Source: Pararoseburia sp963661325
GTDB taxonomy: Bacteria > Bacillota > Clostridia > Lachnospirales > Lachnospiraceae
DNA: 22,139 nucleotides
Reading direction: 5' to 3'
Assembly (NCBI GenBank): GCA_963661325.1
Contig: CAVLBP010000030.1
Span: forward strand, 1-22,139
Every line of letters starts with the position of its first letter. Within the stretch, counting starts at the first letter, position 1. Shown piece by piece: positions 12,943 to 21,700 of this stretch. Both the position numbers and the translations under genes were made by a program. Under the pieces are notes generated by a model. It was not told the origin of the DNA. It worked only from the letters and a program-made list of their open reading frames with translations, and searched no databases.

Positions 12943-13767
12943 TTATAGATTTTCATCCAGGATATATTTTTTTGCAATCTCTGCCACACCACTGTGGTTG
13001 TTATCCCGTGTCGTCACCAGATCAGCCTGTTCCTTGATTTCTTCCCTTGCATTGCACATGGCTACCCCAAGCCCGGCAGCCTCGATCATAGACAGATCAT
13101 TTTCTTCATCTCCCATAGCAATCGTATCTTCGATCGCCACGCCAAGATACTCTGCCAGCCAGCGCAGCCCTGCTCCCTTATTTTGTCCGGCACCGCAAAA
13201 TTCATAAAACCAGGGACTGGAGAAAAAGGAAGCAAAGGGATATTGACTTTTATCTGCCACAGCATCCCTTAAATCTTCCAAAGGTCTGCGATCTTCATAA
13301 TCAATCGCCATGACCTTATAGATGTCATAGGCATCCAATGCATCCATATCCTCTAAGACCACATAAGGCTCCTTCGTCATCTGATAATACTTTTTCGTCG
13401 TCTCTGTCTCTTCTAAACAGCAAAAGCCACCCTCATAAAATGCCTGAAAGTATATCCCCATAGAAAGCATCTTTTTTGCCAGATGTTTGAGATCCGCCTT
13501 ATCCATAGGATGTGCCTCAAGGCAGGCCTCCGCCTTTAGATCATAGAAAAAACAACCTTGATAACAGAGCAGATAGCAATGCTCCCTTGGCAGATGTGTT
13601 GCCTCAAAGAGCCGTTTGGCTCCCCGGATGGGTCTGCCCGTCGTAAAAGCGATATAGTTGCCACTTTCTACGACCTCTCGCAAGATGCGCTGGTTTTCCT
13701 CGCTCACCGTCTTATCCGAGCAAAGCAGGGTCTCGTCAAAATCTAAAAATAAAATCTTAGGCTTCAT
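12943..13767 (-). CDS. Cof-type HAD-superfamily hydrolase
   Basis: Predicted cytoplasmic phosphatase of the haloacid dehalogenase superfamily, Cof/YidA-like subfamily (cap type C2); substrate unknown, typically sugar phosphates or flavin-type phosphates. I start at the ATG at 13767 (MKPKILFLDF, 274 aa), preceded by GAAGAAG; this overlaps the ppk stop by 11 nt. Motif I is DFDET (Asp9 and Asp11), motif II TTGRP (res 42-46), and motif IV GDEENDLSMIEAAG (219-232), so all catalytic elements are present. Longer in-frame starts would overlap ppk by up to 98 nt and add residues unlike the family. Its location after ppk could hint at a phosphate-related role, but that is inference. Confidence 0.88.
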   Translation of the reverse strand: MKPKILFLDFDETLLCSDKTVSEENQRILREVVESGNYIAFTTGRPIRGAKRLFEATHLPREHCYLLCYQGCFFYDLKAEACLEAHPMDKADLKHLAKKMLSMGIYFQAFYEGGFCCLEETETTKKYYQMTKEPYVVLEDMDALDAYDIYKVMAIDYEDRRPLEDLRDAVADKSQYPFASFFSSPWFYEFCGAGQNKGAGLRWLAEYLGVAIEDTIAMGDEENDLSMIEAAGLGVAMCNAREEIKEQADLVTTRDNNHSGVAEIAKKYILDENL

Positions 13768-15925
13768 GTTCTTCTTCATCAAAGGCCCAGATCGGTATAA
13801 AGCGTCTGCCTTTCCAAACTGCGGTCTCTTCCTTTGCTCCTTCCATTGCCTCACGGCAGAATGTCATCTGTGCACCGACAGCCTGCTTACCGCGCCGGCT
13901 CATCCTTGCATATGTCCCATCGGAAAGCATAGCATATGCCTTTAAATTATCGCGCAGAAGTATATCTAAGATATGCTTGATCCTGCCCTTGATCTCATCA
14001 TCCTCCACTGGGAATACGATCTCCACACGACGATCCAGATTTCTCGGCATCCAGTCTGCACTACCCATATAAATATCTTCCTGTCCATTATTATAGAAGT
14101 AAAAGATACGGCTATGCTCCAGAAAAGTACCCACGATCGAAGTCACATGGATATGTTCGCTTACGTCCGGTATCCCGGTACGAAGGCAGCAGATTCCACG
14201 GATCACCAGATAGATCTCTACACCCGCGGCTGATGCCTCGTATAATTTTTTAATAATCTGCCGGTCGCACAAAGAATTCATCTTGGCAACGATATATGCC
14301 TCTTTTCCTTCCTCGGCATGAGCGATCTCCCGGTCGATCAGAGCGATAAAGCGGTCGCGCAGCCAGATCGGTGCTACCACCAGTTTATTCCATCTTGCCG
14401 GCTCCGAATAACCGGATAACATGTTAAAGACAGCCGTTGCGTCTTCTCCATAATTTTCATTGCAGGTAAAGATACCGCAGTCTGTGTAAAGTTTGGCGGT
14501 CGAATCGTTGTAATTGCCTGTACCAAGATGCACATAACGTGTGATGGCATCCTCTTCTCTGCGGACAACCAGTGCGATCTTGCAATGGGTCTTTAGACCC
14601 ACCAGACCGTAAATAACATGACAGCCTGCCTTCTCGAGTTTTTGTGCCCAGACAATATTGTTTTCCTCATCAAAACGTGCCTTTAATTCTACTAAGACCG
14701 TGACCTGCTTTCCGTTTTCTGCCGCCTTGGCAAGTGCCGCAATGATCGGCGAGTTGCCACTGACACGATAGAGCGTCTGCTTGATGGCAAGTACATCCGG
14801 ATCTATCGCTGCCTGTTTGATAAAATCGACGACCGGATCAAATGTCTCATAGGGATGGGTCAGGAAAATATCGCCTTTTTTGATCTCGTCAAAAATACTG
14901 ACTCCCGGAAGGATCCTTGGATTTCTCTGTGAAACAAAAGGTTTCTCCCGCAGATCATCACAACCGGAAAGTCCGTACATCTTCATCAAAAAGGTAAGAT
15001 CCAGTGGTCCTGCGATCTCATAGACATCCTTACCGCTGACAGCCAGTTGTTCTTTTAAGACCTGCAAAAGTCGCTTATCCGCCTTGTGTTCGATCTCCAG
15101 ACGGATCACCTCGCCCCACTGCCTTTTGACAAGTTGCTTTTGGATCTCCTTTAAAAGATCGCTTGCCTCGTCCTCATCAAAAGACAGATCGGCATTTCGC
15201 ATGATACGATAAGGATAAGCACATACAAGATCATAATTCAAAAAGAGTTGTGCCATATTCTTTTCAATGATCTGCTCCAATAAAGTAAAGGTATAGCGGT
15301 CGTCCTCGCCCGGGATCGGCACCAGCCGTGGCAAAACAGACGGTACCTGTACCGTAGCAAATTCCAATTCCTGCTTGCTTCCCTGTTGTAATTTGGAATC
15401 CGGATGCTTGGACTTGATAAGTGCTGCAATATTTAAGGATTTGTTGCGCACCAGAGGAAAAGGTCGGGACGCATCTACCGCCATAGGTGTCAGCACCGGA
15501 TAGACATGTTCCATAAAATATTTGTCTACATAGGCTGCCTGCTTCTCGTTCAGATCTTCGTATGCTCCTATGATCCGAATGCCTTCTTTGCGCAGGATCG
15601 GCATCAGGGAACGGTTGTAGGTATTGTACTGCTTTTCTACAAGTGCATGGACTTCCTCTCCTATCGCACGCAGCTGCTCCGTCGGATCCATGCCGGCAAT
15701 GTCTTTTTTTGTATAGCCTGCATGCTCCATATCCTTTAAGGACGCCACACGCACCATAAAAAATTCATCCAGATTGGAAGATGTGATGCTGACAAATTTC
15801 AGACGATCTAAGATCGGGATCTCCTTATCCTTTGCCTCGTTTAGTACACGGTGCTCGAATTTGAGCCAACTCAATTCCCGGTTATCATAATATTTTGGAT
15901 TTTTGAATTCTTCTGCCTTACTCAT
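13757..15925 (-). CDS. ppk: Polyphosphate kinase PPK1
   Basis: PPK1 reversibly transfers the ATP gamma-phosphate to long-chain polyphosphate through a phosphohistidine. The 722 residues show the N domain opening (YYDNRELSWLKFEHRVL, res 12-28, with the LDEFFMVRVA motif at 52-61), the head domain, and two phospholipase-D-like catalytic domains. The probable phosphorylated residue is His447 in KTHCK, with YVHLGTGNYN (464-473), His604 in LEHSRIFYF and YMGSADWMPRNLDRRVE (619-635) completing the active site. Length is normal. It lies 13 bp after the Ppx-like gene in an apparent operon and overlaps the HAD gene downstream. All key residues are intact, so polyphosphate synthesis is expected. Confidence 0.97.
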   Translation of the reverse strand: MSKAEEFKNPKYYDNRELSWLKFEHRVLNEAKDKEIPILDRLKFVSITSSNLDEFFMVRVASLKDMEHAGYTKKDIAGMDPTEQLRAIGEEVHALVEKQYNTYNRSLMPILRKEGIRIIGAYEDLNEKQAAYVDKYFMEHVYPVLTPMAVDASRPFPLVRNKSLNIAALIKSKHPDSKLQQGSKQELEFATVQVPSVLPRLVPIPGEDDRYTFTLLEQIIEKNMAQLFLNYDLVCAYPYRIMRNADLSFDEDEASDLLKEIQKQLVKRQWGEVIRLEIEHKADKRLLQVLKEQLAVSGKDVYEIAGPLDLTFLMKMYGLSGCDDLREKPFVSQRNPRILPGVSIFDEIKKGDIFLTHPYETFDPVVDFIKQAAIDPDVLAIKQTLYRVSGNSPIIAALAKAAENGKQVTVLVELKARFDEENNIVWAQKLEKAGCHVIYGLVGLKTHCKIALVVRREEDAITRYVHLGTGNYNDSTAKLYTDCGIFTCNENYGEDATAVFNMLSGYSEPARWNKLVVAPIWLRDRFIALIDREIAHAEEGKEAYIVAKMNSLCDRQIIKKLYEASAAGVEIYLVIRGICCLRTGIPDVSEHIHVTSIVGTFLEHSRIFYFYNNGQEDIYMGSADWMPRNLDRRVEIVFPVEDDEIKGRIKHILDILLRDNLKAYAMLSDGTYARMSRRGKQAVGAQMTFCREAMEGAKEETAVWKGRRFIPIWAFDEEEHEA

Positions 15926-15938
15926 TTTTTATCCCCCT

Positions 15939-17468
15939 CTATTCAAAGACACGCAATTCACGCAAGATCGGTCGGATGGAAAATACACTTTCAAAGAAAT
16001 CTGCTTTTTCCTCAAACATGCCCTTTTCCAGTGCAATGGAATCCGTCGCCTCAATGGTGATGTGTAAACGATTGCCCCGCACCGCCATCTTGATGTTCTT
16101 AAACTTTTGCCTGTGGCTGCGGTCGAGTGCATTCGCTACTTTTAGGATAGCTAACAGTTTGACGATGGTCATATACTCATCCACACTAAAACGATCTGCC
16201 ATGCTGTCATAGGATTCCAGATCTTTGCGGTTTAGGGATACGACGGTAGCCACCATCTCGCGCTCCTTATGGGATAAGCCTAAAATTTCCGATGACATGA
16301 TGATGATGTAGGAACAGTCCGACGCATCGGAAATACTGATATATTTCCCGCAGTCATGCAAGATCGCGACCAGACGCATCAATAATCTTTGTCTTTTGTC
16401 CAGCCCGTGAAACTTCTTTGTCACATCAAAGATCTGGGTCGAAATCTTATCCAGTGCTTTTAAGTGTGGCTGGTAACTGCCGTAACGCTTGGCGATCGAC
16501 CATGCCGCAGAGATGATATCCTGGTCAAAGTCATGTTCTACCTGTAGATAATGCTTTGGTGCAAAATAATGATATGCCATACCGTCATTGACAGATACGC
16601 CTGGTACATAGACATATTTTGCCGGCAGTTTTTCCGCGATGGCATGATGCAGCATCAAAAATGGTTCGATCAGTTCTTCGTGATCGTTTAGAACATCAAA
16701 TTCCCGGATGATGCTCTGCAAGGTCTTATCCCGCATATTGCCCAATAGTTCCATGTAATGTTCCATCTTGATCGGTTCCCTGGTCGCATCATCTACAGCA
16801 CGTTCCATCAAAGTCGATACATGGTCCCCCAGTATGATCAGATATTTTAACTTGACATCCTGCATATGCATTGTGACAAAGGCATCCAGTTCCTTATACA
16901 TCATCTGGGCGATCTGCTCTTTATGGTTGGTCATATAGGATAAACGCTTCATATTTTCGCTCATAATGACCGTTCCCAAGCCGATATGCTGTGTCGTTCT
17001 GACCTTCCCATGATAAAAGAGAGTGATCTGTAAACTGGCACCGCCGATATCCACGATCGCCGCACTCTCTGATACCATGGCATCAAAATTATCCTGGGAT
17101 GCCACCGCGCGATAACTCATAAACCTATGCTCGGAATTGCTGAGCGCCAGCACTTTCATCTCCGTACGCAGTTTGATCTGCTCTATGGCAAAGAGGCGGT
17201 TGTCTGCCGCCGTAAAGGTAGAACCGGCATAGACCTGATAATCCTCTGTCAGCCGATACATGGCAAGGGTGCGTTTCATATCTTCCAGCACATTGCAGAT
17301 CCTATCCACCGTCTCTTTTTTCAACTGACCGCTGGCATAGATATCCTGCGCCGTATCGATGGGTGTCCGCAGGCAATCCAATTCCTTCAAGCGTTTCTTT
17401 TGCGTGATCTGAAATACCTTCAGAATAATCTCATAAGATCCAATATAGATCGATGCATATAACTTCAT
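15939..17468 (-). CDS. Ppx/GppA-like protein with HD-type C-terminus, divergent active site
   Basis: The 509-residue homologue of exopolyphosphatase/pppGpp phosphatase consists of two ASKHA halves (about 1-300) and an HD-like helical domain (about 320-509). Seen: AAIVDIGGASLQITLF (res 136-151), the second phosphate loop, and VNDGMAYHYF (293-302). Three textbook positions differ. The first phosphate motif, usually D-x-G-S-N-S, reads Y-I-G-S-Y-E (8-13). The catalytic Glu of E. coli Ppx (Glu121) aligns with His114 in SNSEHRFM. The HD region keeps HDCGK (371-375) but lacks the later His cluster. Its partner ppk follows 13 bp downstream. It may be a regulator, a weak phosphatase, or an enzyme using other residues. 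Start ATG with an AGGGGGA site. Confidence 0.85.
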   Translation of the reverse strand: MKLYASIYIGSYEIILKVFQITQKKRLKELDCLRTPIDTAQDIYASGQLKKETVDRICNVLEDMKRTLAMYRLTEDYQVYAGSTFTAADNRLFAIEQIKLRTEMKVLALSNSEHRFMSYRAVASQDNFDAMVSESAAIVDIGGASLQITLFYHGKVRTTQHIGLGTVIMSENMKRLSYMTNHKEQIAQMMYKELDAFVTMHMQDVKLKYLIILGDHVSTLMERAVDDATREPIKMEHYMELLGNMRDKTLQSIIREFDVLNDHEELIEPFLMLHHAIAEKLPAKYVYVPGVSVNDGMAYHYFAPKHYLQVEHDFDQDIISAAWSIAKRYGSYQPHLKALDKISTQIFDVTKKFHGLDKRQRLLMRLVAILHDCGKYISISDASDCSYIIIMSSEILGLSHKEREMVATVVSLNRKDLESYDSMADRFSVDEYMTIVKLLAILKVANALDRSHRQKFKNIKMAVRGNRLHITIEATDSIALEKGMFEEKADFFESVFSIRPILRELRVFE

Positions 17469-17483
17469 GATATCCCCCTTTGC

Positions 17484-17513
17484 ATAATCTCTACCTTAAC
17501 ATAGCCATGTAAA
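17484..17513 (-). promoter_or_regulatory. Possible promoter of the ppx-ppk-HAD genes
   Basis: On the minus strand TTTACA (17513-17508), 18 bp, GATTAT (17489-17484) in the 71-bp gap between pheA and the Ppx-like gene. The -10 is weak. Only a short AT hairpin (17539-17525) follows pheA, so readthrough from polC-pheA is also possible. Confidence 0.35.
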
Positions 17514-17539
17514 ATTCCCATTAAATCTTTGAAAAAGAT

Positions 17540-18694
17540 CTAGTTTTCTTTTGTAAAAGACTGGTAATTTCCCAAAATACGGAAGGAAGATGTCTCCTCC
17601 TTTAAGCCCCGCAAAGCATTGACAACCGCTTCCTGTCTCAGATTCCCCTCAAAATCAATAAAGAACTGGTAGCCCCAGGATCCCCCCTTGCTCGGACGGG
17701 ATTCGATACGGGTCAGGTTGATGCCATTAAAAATAAAATGTGACATGATGCGATACAAGGCACCTGCCTCATCATCCGGAAGTGCAAAGCACAGACTGAC
17801 CTTATCTGCAGATTGCAGATAGGTCTTATCCTTTGCCACAATGATAAAACGTGTCTCATTTTCTTTATTGTCTTGGATGGCTTGGTCTAAAACATCCAGA
17901 TCATAAATATCTGCATTATGCAGACCTGCAATGGCTGCCTGATTTTTCAGCCCGTCCTCTTGGACTTTCTGGGCTGCAAGGGCTGTATTTTTCAGAGCCT
18001 TGCGTTCCATCTTTGCATGGTCATCCAGATAGTCCGCACACTGCATCAGCGCCTGCGGATGGGAATAAACCACGGTGATGTCCTCGATCTTTGCTTCCTT
18101 GACAGCTAAAAGTGCATGGTCGATCTTAATGATCTGCTCGCCTACGATCGTCACATCATATTCCATCAAAAGATCATAATTTTCTGCAACAATACCGGCG
18201 GACGAATTTTCGATCGGCAGTACCGCATAATCTACGCGTCCGCTCTGAATCGCCTCCATGGCATCCCGCCAGGTTGCCACTGCCTGTCCCGGACAATCCT
18301 TGCCAAAAAACTGTTGCATTGCCATCTGGGCATATGCCCCTTCGACTCCCTGATACACGATCCGCTTATCCTTGGCATCCAATGCATCAATCGCACGAAA
18401 TCCCAATGGTTCGATCTGTCCTGCATCCGCTAACATCTGGTATTGCTTTTTACGGCTGGTCGACATGATCTGTTCAAAAAGTTCAACCACGCCCTGTTTT
18501 AAAAATTCATCCGGCACCAGCCCCGCTAAGGTCTTTAATTTGTCATCCTCGCGCGCCTTGTCATAGACATTTTTATGGTTGGCGATCTTGTACTCTGCCA
18601 CTTCCGCAGCAAGTCCCATTCTCTCTTCGTACAACGATACGATCTGACGGTCAATCGCGTCAATATCACATCGGATCTCACTTAAATCTTTCAT
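17540..18694 (-). CDS. pheA: Bifunctional chorismate mutase / prephenate dehydratase (P-protein)
   Basis: The protein converts chorismate to prephenate and then phenylpyruvate for phenylalanine synthesis. The 384 residues contain an AroQ-type chorismate mutase (1-85; Arg8, Arg25, Lys36, Arg48 and Glu49 fit the active-site set), prephenate dehydratase (about 110-288; VYQGVEGAYAQMA, PIENSSAG at 160-167, and the ETRF catalytic motif at 280-283), and an ACT regulatory domain (about 297-375) with GALY (311-314) and ESRP (331-334), the phenylalanine-binding motifs. Feedback inhibition by Phe is therefore expected. It starts 38 bp after polC with an AGAGGA site. There is no room for a T-box or trp-type leader, so it appears to be transcribed with polC. 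Confidence 0.96.
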   Translation of the reverse strand: MKDLSEIRCDIDAIDRQIVSLYEERMGLAAEVAEYKIANHKNVYDKAREDDKLKTLAGLVPDEFLKQGVVELFEQIMSTSRKKQYQMLADAGQIEPLGFRAIDALDAKDKRIVYQGVEGAYAQMAMQQFFGKDCPGQAVATWRDAMEAIQSGRVDYAVLPIENSSAGIVAENYDLLMEYDVTIVGEQIIKIDHALLAVKEAKIEDITVVYSHPQALMQCADYLDDHAKMERKALKNTALAAQKVQEDGLKNQAAIAGLHNADIYDLDVLDQAIQDNKENETRFIIVAKDKTYLQSADKVSLCFALPDDEAGALYRIMSHFIFNGINLTRIESRPSKGGSWGYQFFIDFEGNLRQEAVVNALRGLKEETSSFRILGNYQSFTKEN

Positions 18695-18732
18695 GTAATT
18701 CCTCTCATACTCATCTCTTTTTGCCTGTCATC

Positions 18733-21700
18733 CTACGCCGTAAAGTCGAAGAAGGATAACTGGTTGGATTCCGGCAGATCCGAAATAATATCCAGATCGG
18801 ATAAAAGTTCAATGATCGATTTGCTTACCTTGCCGCGCTCCCGCAGATCATCCTTGGATAAGAACTTTCCACCGCTGGCTGCAATGGCAAGCGACTCTGC
18901 CGCCTTGTCTCCCATGCCGTCGATCGAGTTGAATGGTGGTAATAATTTACCGTCGACGATCTGGAAATATCTGGCATCTGACTTATACAGATCCAGTGGC
19001 AAAAATTCAAAACCTCGGGCATACATCTCCTGTACGATACGCATGTCGCGGAGAGTTCCCTCTTCTTTTGCCGACATCTTCTCTTTTTTCTTGTATTCTG
19101 CAATATAAAATTCCAGTTTATCCTTGCCCTGACACATAAGTTCATAACTGAAGGATGTCGCGCGGATGCTAAAGAAAGCCGCATAGTAAGCCAGGGGATA
19201 AAATACCTTACAGTAAGCAATACGCCATGCCATCATAACGTACGCCGCCGCATGTGCTTTCGGGAACATGTATTTGATCTTTTCACAGGACCAGGTGTAC
19301 CACTCCGGCACGCCATGATCCAGCATATCCTGTTTCCACTCCGGCCACTGCTTGCATTTGCCCTTGGCAATGATACCCTTTCGGGTCTTTTCCATGATAT
19401 CAAAGGCTTCCGCACTGTCCAATCCCATATGGATCAGATAGGTCATGATGTCATCACGCGTACAGATACAGGTAGAAATCGTAGCCGTACCATTTTCGAT
19501 CAAAGTCTGCGCATTGCCCAGCCATACGTCCGTACCATGGGACAGGCCGGAGATACGGATCAGATCGGTAAACTCCTGCGGCTTTGCATCCCGGAGCATC
19601 CCCATGGCAAAATCAGTTCCAAATTCAGGGATACCCAGTGTTCCCATCGGACAGCCGTTCAACTCCTCCGGTGTGACCCCAAGGGCTGAGGTATTTTTAA
19701 AGAGTGACATGACTGTCTTATCATCCAGCGGGATCTCTTGTGCATGCAGTCCGGTCAGATCTTCCAACATACGGATCATGGTCGGATCATCGTGTCCCAG
19801 AATATCCAACTTCAAAAGGTTGGCATCGATGGAGTGATAATCAAAGTGGGTCGTAATGATGTCGGACGTCATATCGTTTGCTGGGTGCTGAACCGGTGTA
19901 AAGGAAAAGATATCCTCGCCCACCGGCAGTACAATGATACCTCCCGGATGCTGACCGGTCGTTCTTCGCACGCCCACACAGCCCTGTACGATACGGTCGA
20001 TCTCACAATTCCGCTTGTGCACGCCTCGTTCTTCATAATAATTCTTGATGTAACCAAAAGCGGTCTTGTCAGCAAGCGTACCGATCGTCCCCGCCTTAAA
20101 GGTCTGACCTTCCCCAAAGATAACCTCGGTATATTTATGTGCCTTGGACTGATAATCTCCGGAGAAGTTCAAATCGATATCCGGCTCCTTATTTCCCTTG
20201 AATCCTAAGAAAGTCTCAAATGGAATATCAAATCCCTCTTTTTTCAGATCCTTGCCGCAGACCGGACACTTGCGATCCGGCATATCACAACCTGCACGTC
20301 CGGAATAAGCCTTGACTTCCTCAGAGTCAAAATCAACAAAATGGCAGTATTCACACAGATAATGCGGACTGAGCGGATTGACCTCAGTAATACCTGCCAT
20401 AGTGGCAACAAAGGAGGATCCTACCGATCCACGCGACCCCACCAGATAGCCGTCCTCATTTGACTTCCACACCAGTTTCTGTGCGATGATATACATCACG
20501 GCATAGCCATTGCCGATGATGGATTTGAGTTCTCTTTCCAGTCTCTCTTCTACAACAGGCGGCAGATCGTCGCCATAAAGCGCATGCGCCCTGTCGTAGC
20601 ATATCTTTCTAAGCATACCATCAGAATTTTCAATGACCGGCGGACATTTATCCGGACGTACCGGCGAGATCAGCTCGCACATATCGGCGATCCGGTTGGT
20701 GTTTGTGATAACGACTTCCTCCGCCTTGGCAGAACCGAGATAGGAAAACTCCTCCAACATCTCCTCCGTCGTACGCAGATACAAAGGTGCCTGATCGTCG
20801 GCATCCGAAAATCCCTTGCCCGCCATGATGATACGGCGATATACTTCATCCTGCGGATCCAAAAAATGCACATCACAGGTCGCAACGACAGGCTTTTTAA
20901 AGATCTCACCAAGGGATACGATCCTACGGTTGATATTGCGCAGGTCTTCCTCATTCTTGATCAGCCCATCATCCTTGCGGAGCATAAATGCATTGTTTCC
21001 GATCGGCTGGATCTCCAGATAATCATAGAAATTCACGATACGCGTGATCTCTTCTTCCGGTCGGCTGTTTAGGATGGCGCGGTATAATTCTCCCGCCTCA
21101 CAAGCCGATCCGATGATCAGCCCCTCCCGATACTTCTGCAGTTGGCTCTTTGGGATCTTTGGTCTTCTGTAATAATACTGTAGATGTGACATGGAGATCA
21201 AACGATAGAGATTGATACGTCCAATGTCATTTTTTGCTAAAACGATACAGTGATATGACGGCATCTTGCGGATGGTCTCATCGGATGCCATACCGTCCTT
21301 ATTGACATCATCTAAGGTCTCAAAGCCGCGGTCTTTTAACATTTCCAAGAACTTGACATAGATCTCTGCGGTACATCCCGCATCATCTACTGCCCTATGG
21401 TGATGCTCCAGAGAAACACCAACTGCCTTTGCCACATTGTCCAGTTTGAACTTGCTGAGTGACGGAAGCAGATAACGCGCCAAAGCCACCGTATCTACAT
21501 AGGTAAAGTCACATGGCAAGCCCAGACGATCACAATTTGCCTTGATAAAACTCATATCAAAATCTGCGTTATGGGCTACCATGATAGCACCCTGGCAAAA
21601 ATCCATAAAACGTGGCAGGATCTTTGTGATATCCTCTGCGTCAATGACATCCTCGTCACGGATGCTGGTCAGTTCGGTAATACGGAAAGGGATCGGTTCC

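Noticed and set aside
13768..13854. Longer N-terminus for the HAD hydrolase
   Set aside because: It would overlap ppk by up to 98 nt and adds residues unlike Cof proteins, which begin a few residues before the DxD motif.
17525..17539. Short AT hairpin after pheA as a terminator
   Set aside because: Six A/T-rich base pairs, a 3-nt loop and no real T-run make it too weak to call.
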